Shown: in pieces, positions 54,659-62,048 of the stretch
Layout: each line of letters starts with the position of its first letter
Position numbering within the stretch: position 1 is the first letter of the stretch
Source of the DNA: Bacteroidales bacterium
GTDB lineage: Bacteria; Bacteroidota; Bacteroidia; Bacteroidales; P3
Assembly: GCA_017428115.1 (NCBI GenBank)
Contig: JAFRRK010000024.1
Span: forward strand, 1-62,998
Direction of reading: 5' to 3'
DNA length: 62,998 bases
Position numbers and translations under genes: made by a program
The notes under the pieces: generated by a model
The model's database searches: none
Seen by the model: the letters and a program-made list of their open reading frames with translations, nothing else
Told to the model about the DNA's origin: nothing

Positions 54659-55153
54659 TTACTTTTTAATGTTGTTGATGATTATATCTGTGAGAGGCTC
54701 CATCTGGCGTGTGGAAGTGGCGCGAAGCAGTTGGGAGTAGAAGATGGTTTCTTCTTTGTCGCTGTAGCGCATCAGCACCAGTTGGGGTTGTGAGTTTTTT
54801 TTGATGGATGAGAGTGCTTCTTCGTCGTGGGCTTCCAGAGCATCAATGAGGTGTTGCTGCTCGTTGGTGGCGTAGTAGGTGAGTTCGGGTTCGAGGACTT
54901 TGTGCAACTGTTTATGATAAGGACGGCGGCTGTCGCCGACAAGGTAGTACGACAGCGTTAGAATGAGGCTAAAGCACCCTATGAGAGCAAAGCAGATAAG
55001 GTCGGAGGAATAGGCCGCAGGGATATTGTCGTTGAGCAGCGCGATAAGGCCGCATGCAATGCCGACAGCTGTCACCGCCCATGCGGGCCAAAGTGGGAGG
55101 GTGACGCGGCGTATTTCGGGTAAGGTGTATATTTGTTTCTTGATATTTTCCAT
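54659..55153 (-). CDS. Hypothetical two-helix membrane protein
   Basis: 164 residues from ATG 55153 (MENIKKQIYTLPEIRRVTLP); an in-frame extension upstream has no supporting signal. Two helices (WAVTAVGIACGLIALL and LICFALIGCFSLILTLSYYL) are followed by a cytoplasmic domain (LEPELTYYATNEQQHLIDAL, LVLMRYSDKEETIFYSQLL). Related in layout to the next gene downstream. Confidence 0.72.
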   Translation of the reverse strand: MENIKKQIYTLPEIRRVTLPLWPAWAVTAVGIACGLIALLNDNIPAAYSSDLICFALIGCFSLILTLSYYLVGDSRRPYHKQLHKVLEPELTYYATNEQQHLIDALEAHDEEALSSIKKNSQPQLVLMRYSDKEETIFYSQLLRATSTRQMEPLTDIIINNIKK

Positions 55154-55285
55154 AGTTATAATATGTTGCATGAGTTGTGGCAACGCCACAACGGGGTTTA
55201 TATAACATATAATGCTGTGGGTACAAAGGTGTACCAACGGCAGTCAGCCAACAATAGAGACTGATTGAATGATATGGAAAATGAA

Positions 55286-55669
55286 TCAGAGACGCAGGAA
55301 GTGCCACATATACAGCGAGCTTTTAGGCTCGTGGTCGGGAGGCACACCAGTTTTGGCGGGATGCCCCTGCTGACCCGGCAACAGCACAGGAAGGTGCATG
55401 GAGGGGGTGTAGCCGTAGGGCAGTCGCACGGTGTTTGGTGCAGGGACGGTGGGCTGTCCGATGACGAACAGGATGTCCTGCAGGCCAACGTCCTGCCATT
55501 GGGGACGGTTGTCGTCGGTTTGGCTGAGGCAGTTGGCAGGGTTGTTGAAGTCGGTTGCGGATGCCGTTTGGCAGTGGGCATTTTGCAGTGCAACTAACAG
55601 GAAAAACAAACACCCCATACGCCGCAGGACGTTGTGGGCAGATGGCTCGATGGGATGATTTGTCTTCAT
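55286..55669 (-). CDS. Possible small secreted protein
   Basis: 127 residues. A hydrophobic stretch preceded by Arg (RRMGCLFFLLVALQNAHC-QT) could be a lipoprotein signal, followed by a Pro-rich mature part (LQDILFVIGQPTVPAPNTVR, LPVLLPGQQGHPAKTG). Overlapping frames on both strands are also open here, and no promoter or SD is visible. It fits the direction of its neighbours. Low certainty that it is real. Confidence 0.4.
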   Translation of the reverse strand: MKTNHPIEPSAHNVLRRMGCLFFLLVALQNAHCQTASATDFNNPANCLSQTDDNRPQWQDVGLQDILFVIGQPTVPAPNTVRLPYGYTPSMHLPVLLPGQQGHPAKTGVPPDHEPKSSLYMWHFLRL

Positions 55670-55907
55670 ATTTGTTGCTAACGGTGGCTTGGCTGTTTTA
55701 TTATGCTGTGTATGTTCTTTTTTTTCGGGGTAGGGGAGTGTTGTTAAATATACTGTCGGGTCAGGTCTTCAATCTTTTATGTGTGGCAAGACATGAATGG
55801 CAGAAACAGGGCTATGGCAAAGCTTGCAATGTGGAGTATGACATCGATGTGGTTGTCGTGGTTTGAGTGGCTGGGGACTATGTTGGTTGCCAGGACTTCC
55901 ATAAAGC

Positions 55908-56402
55908 CTACAGCTTGTTTTGCTCTTTGATGCCTTGAAGGAATGCGGGCAGCCCGTCGGGGCAAGAGGCGAGGGGCAGGACAACGCCGACCCTTGGCGA
56001 GCGCATCAGGTAGATGTTGGTCTTGGTGAAATGGATGGCTGTTAGCTGTTTGTAGGCGATATTGGCATTGGCGTTGGAAGTTGATTGCTCGTAGTGGTCG
56101 TCGAAGAAAAGGATGGTCTGCTCAGAGCCTTCTTTCACTACGTATTGGCGATAGTATCTCTTGGCAGTGCGGCCAACGCCGACTGTGAACAGCCACACGC
56201 AGACGAGCATTCCCACCAAAAAGCCCACGGCTCTGGGTACATTGGTGCCTGTCACAAAGTCGTTGATGGCATATGCCAGTATAAGCAAGCCGCACACAAT
56301 GATGATGGCCATGTTCTTCTTATTGCTGTGAGCGACAAAGCGGTTGAACCGCACAAATTCCTCTTCGGTGAGTGCTGTTTTAACGCTGTACAGGGGTTCC
56401 AT
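55908..56402 (-). CDS. YcxB-like membrane protein
   Basis: 164 residues from ATG 56402 (MEPLYSVKTALTEEEFVRFN). Two transmembrane helices (MAIIIVCGLLILAYAIN and AVGFLVGMLVCVWLFTVGV) precede a C-terminal YcxB-type domain (ILFFDDHYEQSTSNANANIA, YKQLTAIHFTKTNIYLMRSP). YcxB-like proteins are of unknown function. It starts 11 bases after the lipoprotein gene stop and is in the same operon. Confidence 0.8.
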   Translation of the reverse strand: MEPLYSVKTALTEEEFVRFNRFVAHSNKKNMAIIIVCGLLILAYAINDFVTGTNVPRAVGFLVGMLVCVWLFTVGVGRTAKRYYRQYVVKEGSEQTILFFDDHYEQSTSNANANIAYKQLTAIHFTKTNIYLMRSPRVGVVLPLASCPDGLPAFLQGIKEQNKL

Positions 56403-56413
56403 TGGGTGTATTG

Positions 56414-57247
56414 TTATTGAAGGGTGATTGTCAGTTTGTAGTAAACAGGTGTGCCGTGTGGGGCAAGATTTGTAGGCCTGTATCCTCCGACCCAGCCCCA
56501 CTCGCTGTTGTTGCCAGTAGAGGCGGCTTTTACCAGTAGTTCGTTATCACTTATCCAGCAGAAGTTGAAGCCTTCAGCATCTTCGTGCCACCGGTAATCC
56601 TTATAGTGGCACAGCGGAATCATGTGGTGTGCCGAACTGTCATAGTAATAGAACCACAGCGAGCCGTGGAAGTCGCAGTCGTGTCCCTCCTGCCCAACGA
56701 ATATGCGGTTGGTGCCATAGGTGCGGGTCTCGGACTGCATGAAAGTGGTGTCGATGAGGTGGTCTTCGGTCATCATGAACGACTCGTTGGTCAAGGGGGC
56801 GTACATGACAAACTCGTATTGCTTGGTTTGGGGGAAGTGGTATATGGGGCGGCAGGATTTGCGCATCTCCTGAAGTATCTCGCTGCTGTCGTAGTCGTAG
56901 CCTCTTATTATGTCATACCGCCTTGAGGCGGGATTGGATAGTTCGTATAGTTCGGCATACAGAGTGCTGTTGGTGTCCACGGGAATGGGCTGTAGGGTAT
57001 AGCGGTCAGTGAGCAGTTGCTCATACTGCTTTTGCGTGATTTGCTCGGGGATGATGGCTATGCGGTTGTCGGCGGAGAAAGTGGAATAGCCATTGATTGA
57101 ATCTACATGGTATGCCTCATCCTTAGGTGCGAAGTACTCTTTGATGTCGGCAAAGTCTGTAATTGGGAGGCCCTGCGTGCCGCACTTGCAGGCAGTTGTC
57201 AATACGACGGTGCACACGATGATGCCCAGTAGGTGTAATTTCATCAT
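56414..57247 (-). CDS. Hypothetical lipoprotein
   Basis: 277 residues; signal MMKLHLLGIIVCTVVLTTAC with a lipobox Cys at about residue 20. The mature part is rich in Tyr and Trp (YDIIRGYDYDSSEILQEM, HGSLWFYYYDSSAHHMI, WGWVGGYRPTNLAPHGTPVY) and looks beta-rich. I recognise no family. First gene of the minus-strand run that ends with the antiporter. Confidence 0.75.
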   Translation of the reverse strand: MMKLHLLGIIVCTVVLTTACKCGTQGLPITDFADIKEYFAPKDEAYHVDSINGYSTFSADNRIAIIPEQITQKQYEQLLTDRYTLQPIPVDTNSTLYAELYELSNPASRRYDIIRGYDYDSSEILQEMRKSCRPIYHFPQTKQYEFVMYAPLTNESFMMTEDHLIDTTFMQSETRTYGTNRIFVGQEGHDCDFHGSLWFYYYDSSAHHMIPLCHYKDYRWHEDAEGFNFCWISDNELLVKAASTGNNSEWGWVGGYRPTNLAPHGTPVYYKLTITLQ

Positions 57248-57386
57248 GAATTAAAATTATTTTGTCTTATAACGTCAATGAGGGTGTTTTATTGTGTGGA
57301 AAGGTGAGCTATAGTCTCGTCTAACTTTTGGGTCTGTCATACAATAATAAGCGGTCTTTCACGTTACTGTATCAAATAATAAGACT

Positions 57387-57641
57387 ATGCCGGACTTATT
57401 TAGAGCACACGGGTTCGTATTTATGTTCTTTAGCCTTGAACATGCCCCTATCCATGTCCATGTGGTGGGTAAGGACGGAGATGCAAAATATGAGTGGGAT
57501 GGTGAGCGTCTCATTCTGCAGCAGCAACATAACATCAAGTCCTCTGACTTGCGCAAGATTCGTACGATGATAGACGACAATGCGGATATTATCGTTAGTC
57601 GGTGGAATCAATATTTCAAGGAGGTGAAAAATGAAGATTGA
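57387..57641 (+). CDS. DUF4160-domain protein
   Basis: 84 residues with the DUF4160 pattern: FVFMFFSLEHAPIHVHVVGK, AKYEWDGERLIL, SSDLRKIRTMIDDNADIIVS. The H-x-P-x-H-x-H motif is conserved. DUF4160 genes are nearly always followed by DUF2442, as here (11-base overlap), and the pair is often listed among toxin-antitoxin-like modules, without firm functional proof known to me. Confidence 0.88.
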   Translation: MPDLFRAHGFVFMFFSLEHAPIHVHVVGKDGDAKYEWDGERLILQQQHNIKSSDLRKIRTMIDDNADIIVSRWNQYFKEVKNED

Positions 57642-57867
57642 GAGTATTTGGTTTAAGGATAATTATATCTATGGCAAGACCGATGGGGGAGAAGTATTCC
57701 GTCAGTCGTTGCATTTATATCCCCGCTTAAGTCATGCCACTGACGAACAACGTGCAGACTATTATATGAGTACTGTCGGCATCCACTGGCGTAATATCGA
57801 TGAGGACATTAGTTTTGAGAGTTTTCTATATGACAAACAAAGTCCTGTGCTGATGTACATGGGGTGA
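57631..57867 (+). CDS. DUF2442-domain protein
   Basis: 78 residues matching DUF2442: YIYGKTDGGEVFRQSLHLYP, then TVGIHWRNIDEDISFESFL. It overlaps the DUF4160 gene by 11 bases. An ABC exporter gene follows 30 bases later. Confidence 0.88.
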   Translation: MKIESIWFKDNYIYGKTDGGEVFRQSLHLYPRLSHATDEQRADYYMSTVGIHWRNIDEDISFESFLYDKQSPVLMYMG

Positions 57868-57897
57868 AAATGCCAACACACACAATAAGCGATAACG

Positions 57898-59712
57898 ATG
57901 TCGGATTCGGTTTCAAAGATGGGTGTGGGCGGACTGCTGAAGAAGCTGCTGCCTTTTGTGCTGCCGTACAGGTGGCTGCTGATATTGACTCTGGTGCTGA
58001 CCTTTGTGGGGTCGCTGATGGCACAGGTGAACGCCGTGGTGCTCGACCGCGCAGTGGATGCCATCAATGCCCTGCTGCATGTGGAGGGGGGCTTTGTGTG
58101 GGGCGAGGCGGCACGATTGCTGCTCATTGTCAGTGCGGTGCTGCTGGGCAAAGAGGTGCTGGCTGCGGTGATAACATTCGGGCAGCGCATTTTCGGTGAG
58201 AAGATAAGGATTAACGTCAGTCGCGACCTATCGCTACGGGTGGTAGACCGCATTCTGCAGTTTCGCATGGCGTTCTTCAGCAGCGAGGGCAACGAGCCGG
58301 GCAAGCTGCAGACCCGCATCGACCGCGGCGTGATGAGTCTCAGCAATACGGTCAAGAACTTCTTCATCGACATCCTGCCCCTGTTCACCAGTGCGATGAT
58401 GGCGTTGGTGCTCATGTTTATTGCCAATGTGTATGTAGGGTTAGTGGCGTTGGCCATCATCCCGATATACTTCATCATCACTGCCCGCCAAGGGGTGCGG
58501 ATGAAGGGTTGGCGTCGCCGCGTGTTCGGCACCCACCAGGCACTGAACAACGGCATCATGAACATCATTGAAAGCATGGGGGTTATCAAGTCGTTCAACC
58601 GCGAGCGGCTGGAGGCCGACCGACAGGCGAAGCTGCAAAACGACTCGACCGACCAGCAGATGGCCACTCGCCGCATCAGCTTCCTCTTCGAGGGGTTGAA
58701 GACCTTTGTGGAGCAGATAGGCACTGTGCTTATTATTATCCTCACCGCATACCTAGTGCTGATTGACTATCCGGGCATGACCATCGGTAAGATTATGTAC
58801 CACGTGCTGCTGTTCAGCAATGTCAGCGCACCTATTCGCCAGCTGCACCGCATCTACGACGACCTTAACGACGCACTCATCTATGCCGAAGGCTTTTTCG
58901 GCATACTGGAGGCCGACAACGAGGTGGAGGAAAGCGGCACATATAAGCCCGCCACTGTGAAGGGCTGCTTTGAACTGAAGAACGTGGAGTTCACCTACCC
59001 CAACGGCACGCACGCCATACGCGACCTGAGCATGACCATCAAGCCGGGCAAGACCACCGCCTTGGTGGGACTGAGCGGTGCAGGGAAGTCGACGATAGTG
59101 AACTTGCTGGACAAGTTTTACTCCCCCGACAGCGGCAGCATCACCCTCGACGGTGTACCCCTCGAGGAATGGGACACACAGGCACTGCGCGACAACATAG
59201 GCCTTGTATTGCAGAAGAACCATATCTTCAGCGGCAGCATCGAGGAGAATATCCGCTACGGCAACCCCTCGGCCACACGCCAGGAGGTGGAGCAGGCGGC
59301 CCGTCAGGCCTATATCTACGACCAGATTGTGGCACTGCCCGACGGGTTCAACTCCAACGCCCTCCAGTTGAGCGGCGGACAGCAGCAACGTATCGCCATC
59401 GCCCGCATGTTCTTGAAGAACCCGCCCGTCATATTCCTCGACGAGCCTACGGCTAGCCTCGACGCTATCGCCACCGAGCAGATTAAAAACTCCATCGATG
59501 CCATCAAGCAGGGACGCACCGTGATAGTCATCAGCCACAACATCGGTCAGATAATCGACTCAGATGCCCTCTATGTGCTTGACACCGGACACGCTGTGCA
59601 GCATGGCAGCCCCACCGAGGTGTACCAACAGGGCGGATTGTACAAAGAGATTTTCGATGCCTCCGCCCGCAGCATGAACGTTGATAAGATAGCCGACACG
59701 CTGGAGGGATGA
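57898..59712 (+). CDS. ABC transporter, fused permease and ATP-binding protein
   Basis: 604 residues, type IV exporter half-transporter. Six N-terminal transmembrane helices (LLILTLVLTFVGSLMA, FFIDILPLFTSAMMALVLMF, TVLIIILTAYLVLI) precede the nucleotide-binding domain: Walker A GLSGAGKST, Q-loop GLVLQKNHIF, signature LSGGQQQRIAIARM, Walker B VIFLDEPTASLD and H-loop VISHN. It acts as a homodimer or with a partner elsewhere. Lipid, peptide or drug export is possible. Confidence 0.93.
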   Translation: MSDSVSKMGVGGLLKKLLPFVLPYRWLLILTLVLTFVGSLMAQVNAVVLDRAVDAINALLHVEGGFVWGEAARLLLIVSAVLLGKEVLAAVITFGQRIFGEKIRINVSRDLSLRVVDRILQFRMAFFSSEGNEPGKLQTRIDRGVMSLSNTVKNFFIDILPLFTSAMMALVLMFIANVYVGLVALAIIPIYFIITARQGVRMKGWRRRVFGTHQALNNGIMNIIESMGVIKSFNRERLEADRQAKLQNDSTDQQMATRRISFLFEGLKTFVEQIGTVLIIILTAYLVLIDYPGMTIGKIMYHVLLFSNVSAPIRQLHRIYDDLNDALIYAEGFFGILEADNEVEESGTYKPATVKGCFELKNVEFTYPNGTHAIRDLSMTIKPGKTTALVGLSGAGKSTIVNLLDKFYSPDSGSITLDGVPLEEWDTQALRDNIGLVLQKNHIFSGSIEENIRYGNPSATRQEVEQAARQAYIYDQIVALPDGFNSNALQLSGGQQQRIAIARMFLKNPPVIFLDEPTASLDAIATEQIKNSIDAIKQGRTVIVISHNIGQIIDSDALYVLDTGHAVQHGSPTEVYQQGGLYKEIFDASARSMNVDKIADTLEG

Positions 59713-59843
59713 GTCTAACCATGGGTTCATCCGCTGAAAGGATAGCTGTTTGAGCCTGAGAAAAAGCTAATTCCTGTAGTAGTAAGCCTGTCGTTTCATG
59801 GTGATTATCCCTTTGGAATTGCAGTTGTGAATGGTTAGATTTA

Positions 59844-60037
59844 TCCCAAATCGGTCATTAGGGTTTATGGCAGATTGGCATTTGTTTCGAGCAGATTGGC
59901 CGCATCGATGGCGAAGTCGTAGCGGGCTACGGCGAGACAGGGATGTGGCCAAGATGCCGAAAGAAATGCTGATATGGCTTAAACAGACTAAAAAAAGACA
60001 AGAATAATTGAAAAGTCGGCCTAATGACCGATTTGGG
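59844..60037. repeat. ~190-bp element bounded by 18-base inverted repeats
   Basis: CCCAAATCGGTCATTAGG (about 59845-59862) and its exact complement CCTAATGACCGATTTGGG (about 60020-60037) face each other across ~157 bases. Inside are GC-richer bases including TACGGCGAGACAGGG. It has no transposase. A MITE-like or intergenic repeat element is possible. Confidence 0.55.
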
Positions 60038-60312
60038 TTTATCAAATAAGTGAGCAATAAACACTCATTTGTTGCAATAGGGCGAGCAGAATAAGGAGAA
60101 CTCCACTTTGTTTATTGACTAAAGTTTGACAAGCAAGATAAATCGATGAAACTCCTTAAAAACCGTTTCCGTTATCCTTTTTTCCTCTGTTTTTTCTCCA
60201 CCTTTATATCCTAAAACAGACGATAACCAAACAGACAAGCCATTGATACCCAAAGAAGTATAATGGGTGTAACAAAGGTGTAATTCTGTGATTTTTCTGA
60301 ATACAGGGACTT

Positions 60313-60343
60313 CTATAAATTGCCCAAAAGGGGCAATTTATAG
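60313..60343. repeat. Perfect hairpin CTATAAATTGCCC / GGGCAATTTATAG
   Basis: 13-bp perfect arms, five-base loop. No T run follows directly, though a T-rich stretch starts 5 bases later on the plus strand. Confidence 0.6.
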
Positions 60344-60689
60344 TAGTTTCCTTTTTTCTCATCCATCGTTATTCATTTTTCAAAAATACGCCTTTTCTTT
60401 GGAATGAGAGGGGAAAAATCTCATGTCACGGGGATTGTGTATCTCTGCGGCATGTAACAAATGGAGGGCATTAGTCCAGGATTGTTCAAATCTGACTCAT
60501 CGCCAATCTGGCGGTTGCTCACCGCCAAATTACTAGTCCACGACAAGCAACCATCTGAAATATGGCTAGCAACGACTGCCAGATTAGAGAAACGGTACAC
60601 TCCAACAGACAAAAAGAGACCGACTATGACAGCATATTGTGTCATAGATCGCAACACAATCTTAGTAAGAGAACACGGAAATAGGTGGT

Positions 60690-60784
60690 GCAGTACCTAA
60701 CCGTCCAAGAAGTTGCTGCAATGCCAGATACACAAAGGTCTGGAGGCTGCCCGCCAACGCTGGGAGAACCGCTGGGAGAACTAA
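60690..60784 (+). pseudogene. Orphan 3' tail of a DUF1016 (YhcG-type) gene, frameshifted
   Basis: Bases from 60704 match the tail at 61892 with 4 mismatches in 65 bases. Relative to that copy it lacks AGTTGCCC (8 bases), which breaks the frame. It also has a 12-base duplication of CGCTGGGAGAAC before a TAA. No body of a DUF1016 gene lies upstream. Confidence 0.7.
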
Positions 60785-60821
60785 CCATTAAAGATTATTT
60801 TGCCAAACAAGAAAAGATTCG

Positions 60822-60829
60822 TATCTTTG
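60822..60829 (+). promoter_or_regulatory. Promoter of fic (TTTG-N19-TATCTTTG)
   Basis: Full consensus at both elements. The predicted start lies about 6 bases before ATG 60841, so the leader is minimal. Confidence 0.7.
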
Positions 60830-60840
60830 CAATGTGAAAT

Positions 60841-61851
60841 ATGACGACAGAGAATAAGGACATATTATTGCAATTGCTTGACCGGCATCGCGAGTTGGGC
60901 ATATCGGAGCAGATAGACTATGATAAGTTCTATCTGTACTCTATCATTGTGCATTCCACCGCCATAGAGGGCAGTACGGTGACCGAGGTGGAGGCGCAAC
61001 TGCTTTTCGACGAGGGCATCACCAGTAGCAAACGCACTATGCAGGAGCAGATGATGAACCTCGACCTGAAGGTGGCCTACGAATACGGTCGCGAGTGGAT
61101 TAAGCAGCACCAGCCCATCACCGTCAACCGGCTTATTATGTTAGCCTCGAAAGTGATGGCTCGCACCGGGAGCGAGTATAGTGCTATGGGTGGTAACTTC
61201 TCCGCTTCAAAAGGAGAACTGCGAAAGTTGAATGTTTCAGCTGGAATCGGCGGTAAGTCCTTGAAAGTCCCTGAGCGTTTGGCAGTCTTTTGTGAAGAAC
61301 TTAATAATCGTCGGAAAGCTATTGACACTACAGATGTCTTTGCTGTTTATGACCTCAGTTTCTGGGCACATTACGAGTTGGTTACCATCCACCCTTGGGC
61401 AGATGGCAATGGCCGCACCAGCCGCCTGTTGATGAACCTCCTACAAATGGAGTTCGGAGTTTTGCCCACCAAAGTGTTGAAAGAAGACAAAGCCACCTAC
61501 ATCCAGGCCCTTATCGATACCCGCGAAAAAGAGGACATCACCATCTTCCAAAACTGCATGGCAAGCCTGCACATTCAGCACCTGAAGAACGATATTGACC
61601 AGTACTTAAATTCAACAACAGATACTACCCAAAAGACACTAACGACTACCCAAAAGACACTAACGACTACCCAAAAGGCGATTCTCGACTACCTGAAAGA
61701 GCATCCGAAAGCCACAAGACAAGAGGTGGCAGAATCCCTCGGCATTATCACCGAAAATGGTATCAAATACCATTTCAACCGCTTGCAGAAAATGGGCTAT
61801 CTAAAGCGCGAAGGCGGACGAAAACTTGGTCATTGGGTAGTGGCAGATTGA
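60841..61851 (+). CDS. Fic-domain protein with C-terminal winged helix
   Basis: Fic enzymes usually transfer AMP from ATP to target proteins. 336 residues. The N-terminal inhibitory motif S-x-x-x-E-G appears as HSTAIEGSTVTEVEAQ, so this is a class II Fic protein. The active site is HPWADGNGRTSRLLMNLLQ. A linker encodes TTQKTLT repeats (about 261-278) from 21-base DNA repeats. The C-terminal winged helix (QKAILDYLKEHPKATRQEVA, YHFNRLQKMGYLKREGGRKL) suggests DNA binding, perhaps autoregulation. It is flanked by DUF1016 tails on both sides. Confidence 0.93.
   Translation: MTTENKDILLQLLDRHRELGISEQIDYDKFYLYSIIVHSTAIEGSTVTEVEAQLLFDEGITSSKRTMQEQMMNLDLKVAYEYGREWIKQHQPITVNRLIMLASKVMARTGSEYSAMGGNFSASKGELRKLNVSAGIGGKSLKVPERLAVFCEELNNRRKAIDTTDVFAVYDLSFWAHYELVTIHPWADGNGRTSRLLMNLLQMEFGVLPTKVLKEDKATYIQALIDTREKEDITIFQNCMASLHIQHLKNDIDQYLNSTTDTTQKTLTTTQKTLTTTQKAILDYLKEHPKATRQEVAESLGIITENGIKYHFNRLQKMGYLKREGGRKLGHWVVAD
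61624..61677 (+). repeat. 21-base tandem repeats within fic
   Basis: ACTACCCAAAAGACACTAACG occurs twice in direct succession (61624-61644, 61645-61665), followed by a 12-base partial copy. The unit is a multiple of three, so copy-number change alters linker length without a frameshift. Confidence 0.85.
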
Positions 61852-61862
61852 GATGGAGCATC

Positions 61863-61973
61863 AATATAGGGCAGTACATGACCGAGTTGCCCTCCAAGGA
61901 GTTGCTGCAACGCCAGATACACAAAGGTCTGGAGGCCGCCCGCCAGCGCTGGGAGAATCACATTGACGACTAA
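61863..61973 (+). pseudogene. Orphan 3' tail of a DUF1016 (YhcG-type) gene, frame intact
   Basis: Beginning 12 bases after the fic stop, the sequence reads GQYMTELPSKELLQRQIHKG, then LEAARQRWENHIDD and TAA. This is the typical C-terminus of DUF1016/PDDEXK nuclease proteins, but the body is missing. It closely resembles the broken tail at 60690-60784. It could be translated only by readthrough of fic in another frame. Confidence 0.75.
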
Positions 61974-62010
61974 TTTCAGAATAAGATTTGGGTGATTCGG
62001 ATATAATTTG

Positions 62011-62018
62011 TATCTTTG
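62011..62018 (+). promoter_or_regulatory. Promoter of the DUF1016 gene (TTTG-N20-TATCTTTG)
   Basis: TATCTTTG followed by CA, TTTG 20 bases upstream. The leader to ATG 62049 is about 25 nt. Confidence 0.65.
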
Positions 62019-62048
62019 CAAACGAAAATATTAGCTAACTACTATCTA

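Larger units (their letters stand above)
59713..60689. other. Intergenic region with inverted repeats, no supported gene
   Basis: Almost 1 kb. It holds an inverted repeat pair of 18 bases (see 59844-60037) and a perfect hairpin, CTATAAATTGCCC-AAAAG-GGGCAATTTATAG, at 60313-60343. Short frames on both strands look like translated repeat DNA rather than genes. Confidence 0.6.

Noticed and set aside
55265..55658. Plus-strand frames overlapping the possible small secreted protein
   Set aside because: They run against the direction of all neighbours and lack a signal peptide; the minus-strand frame is slightly better but also uncertain.
59767..60057. 96-codon minus-strand frame
   Set aside because: It spans the inverted-repeat element; its sequence is what translated repeat DNA would give, with no promoter or domain.
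60421..60700. Overlapping short frames on both strands before the DUF1016 scar
   Set aside because: Neither has a recognisable family; likely decayed or repeat-derived DNA.
61624..61677. CRISPR array
   Set aside because: The repeats are contiguous without spacers and encode an in-frame protein linker.
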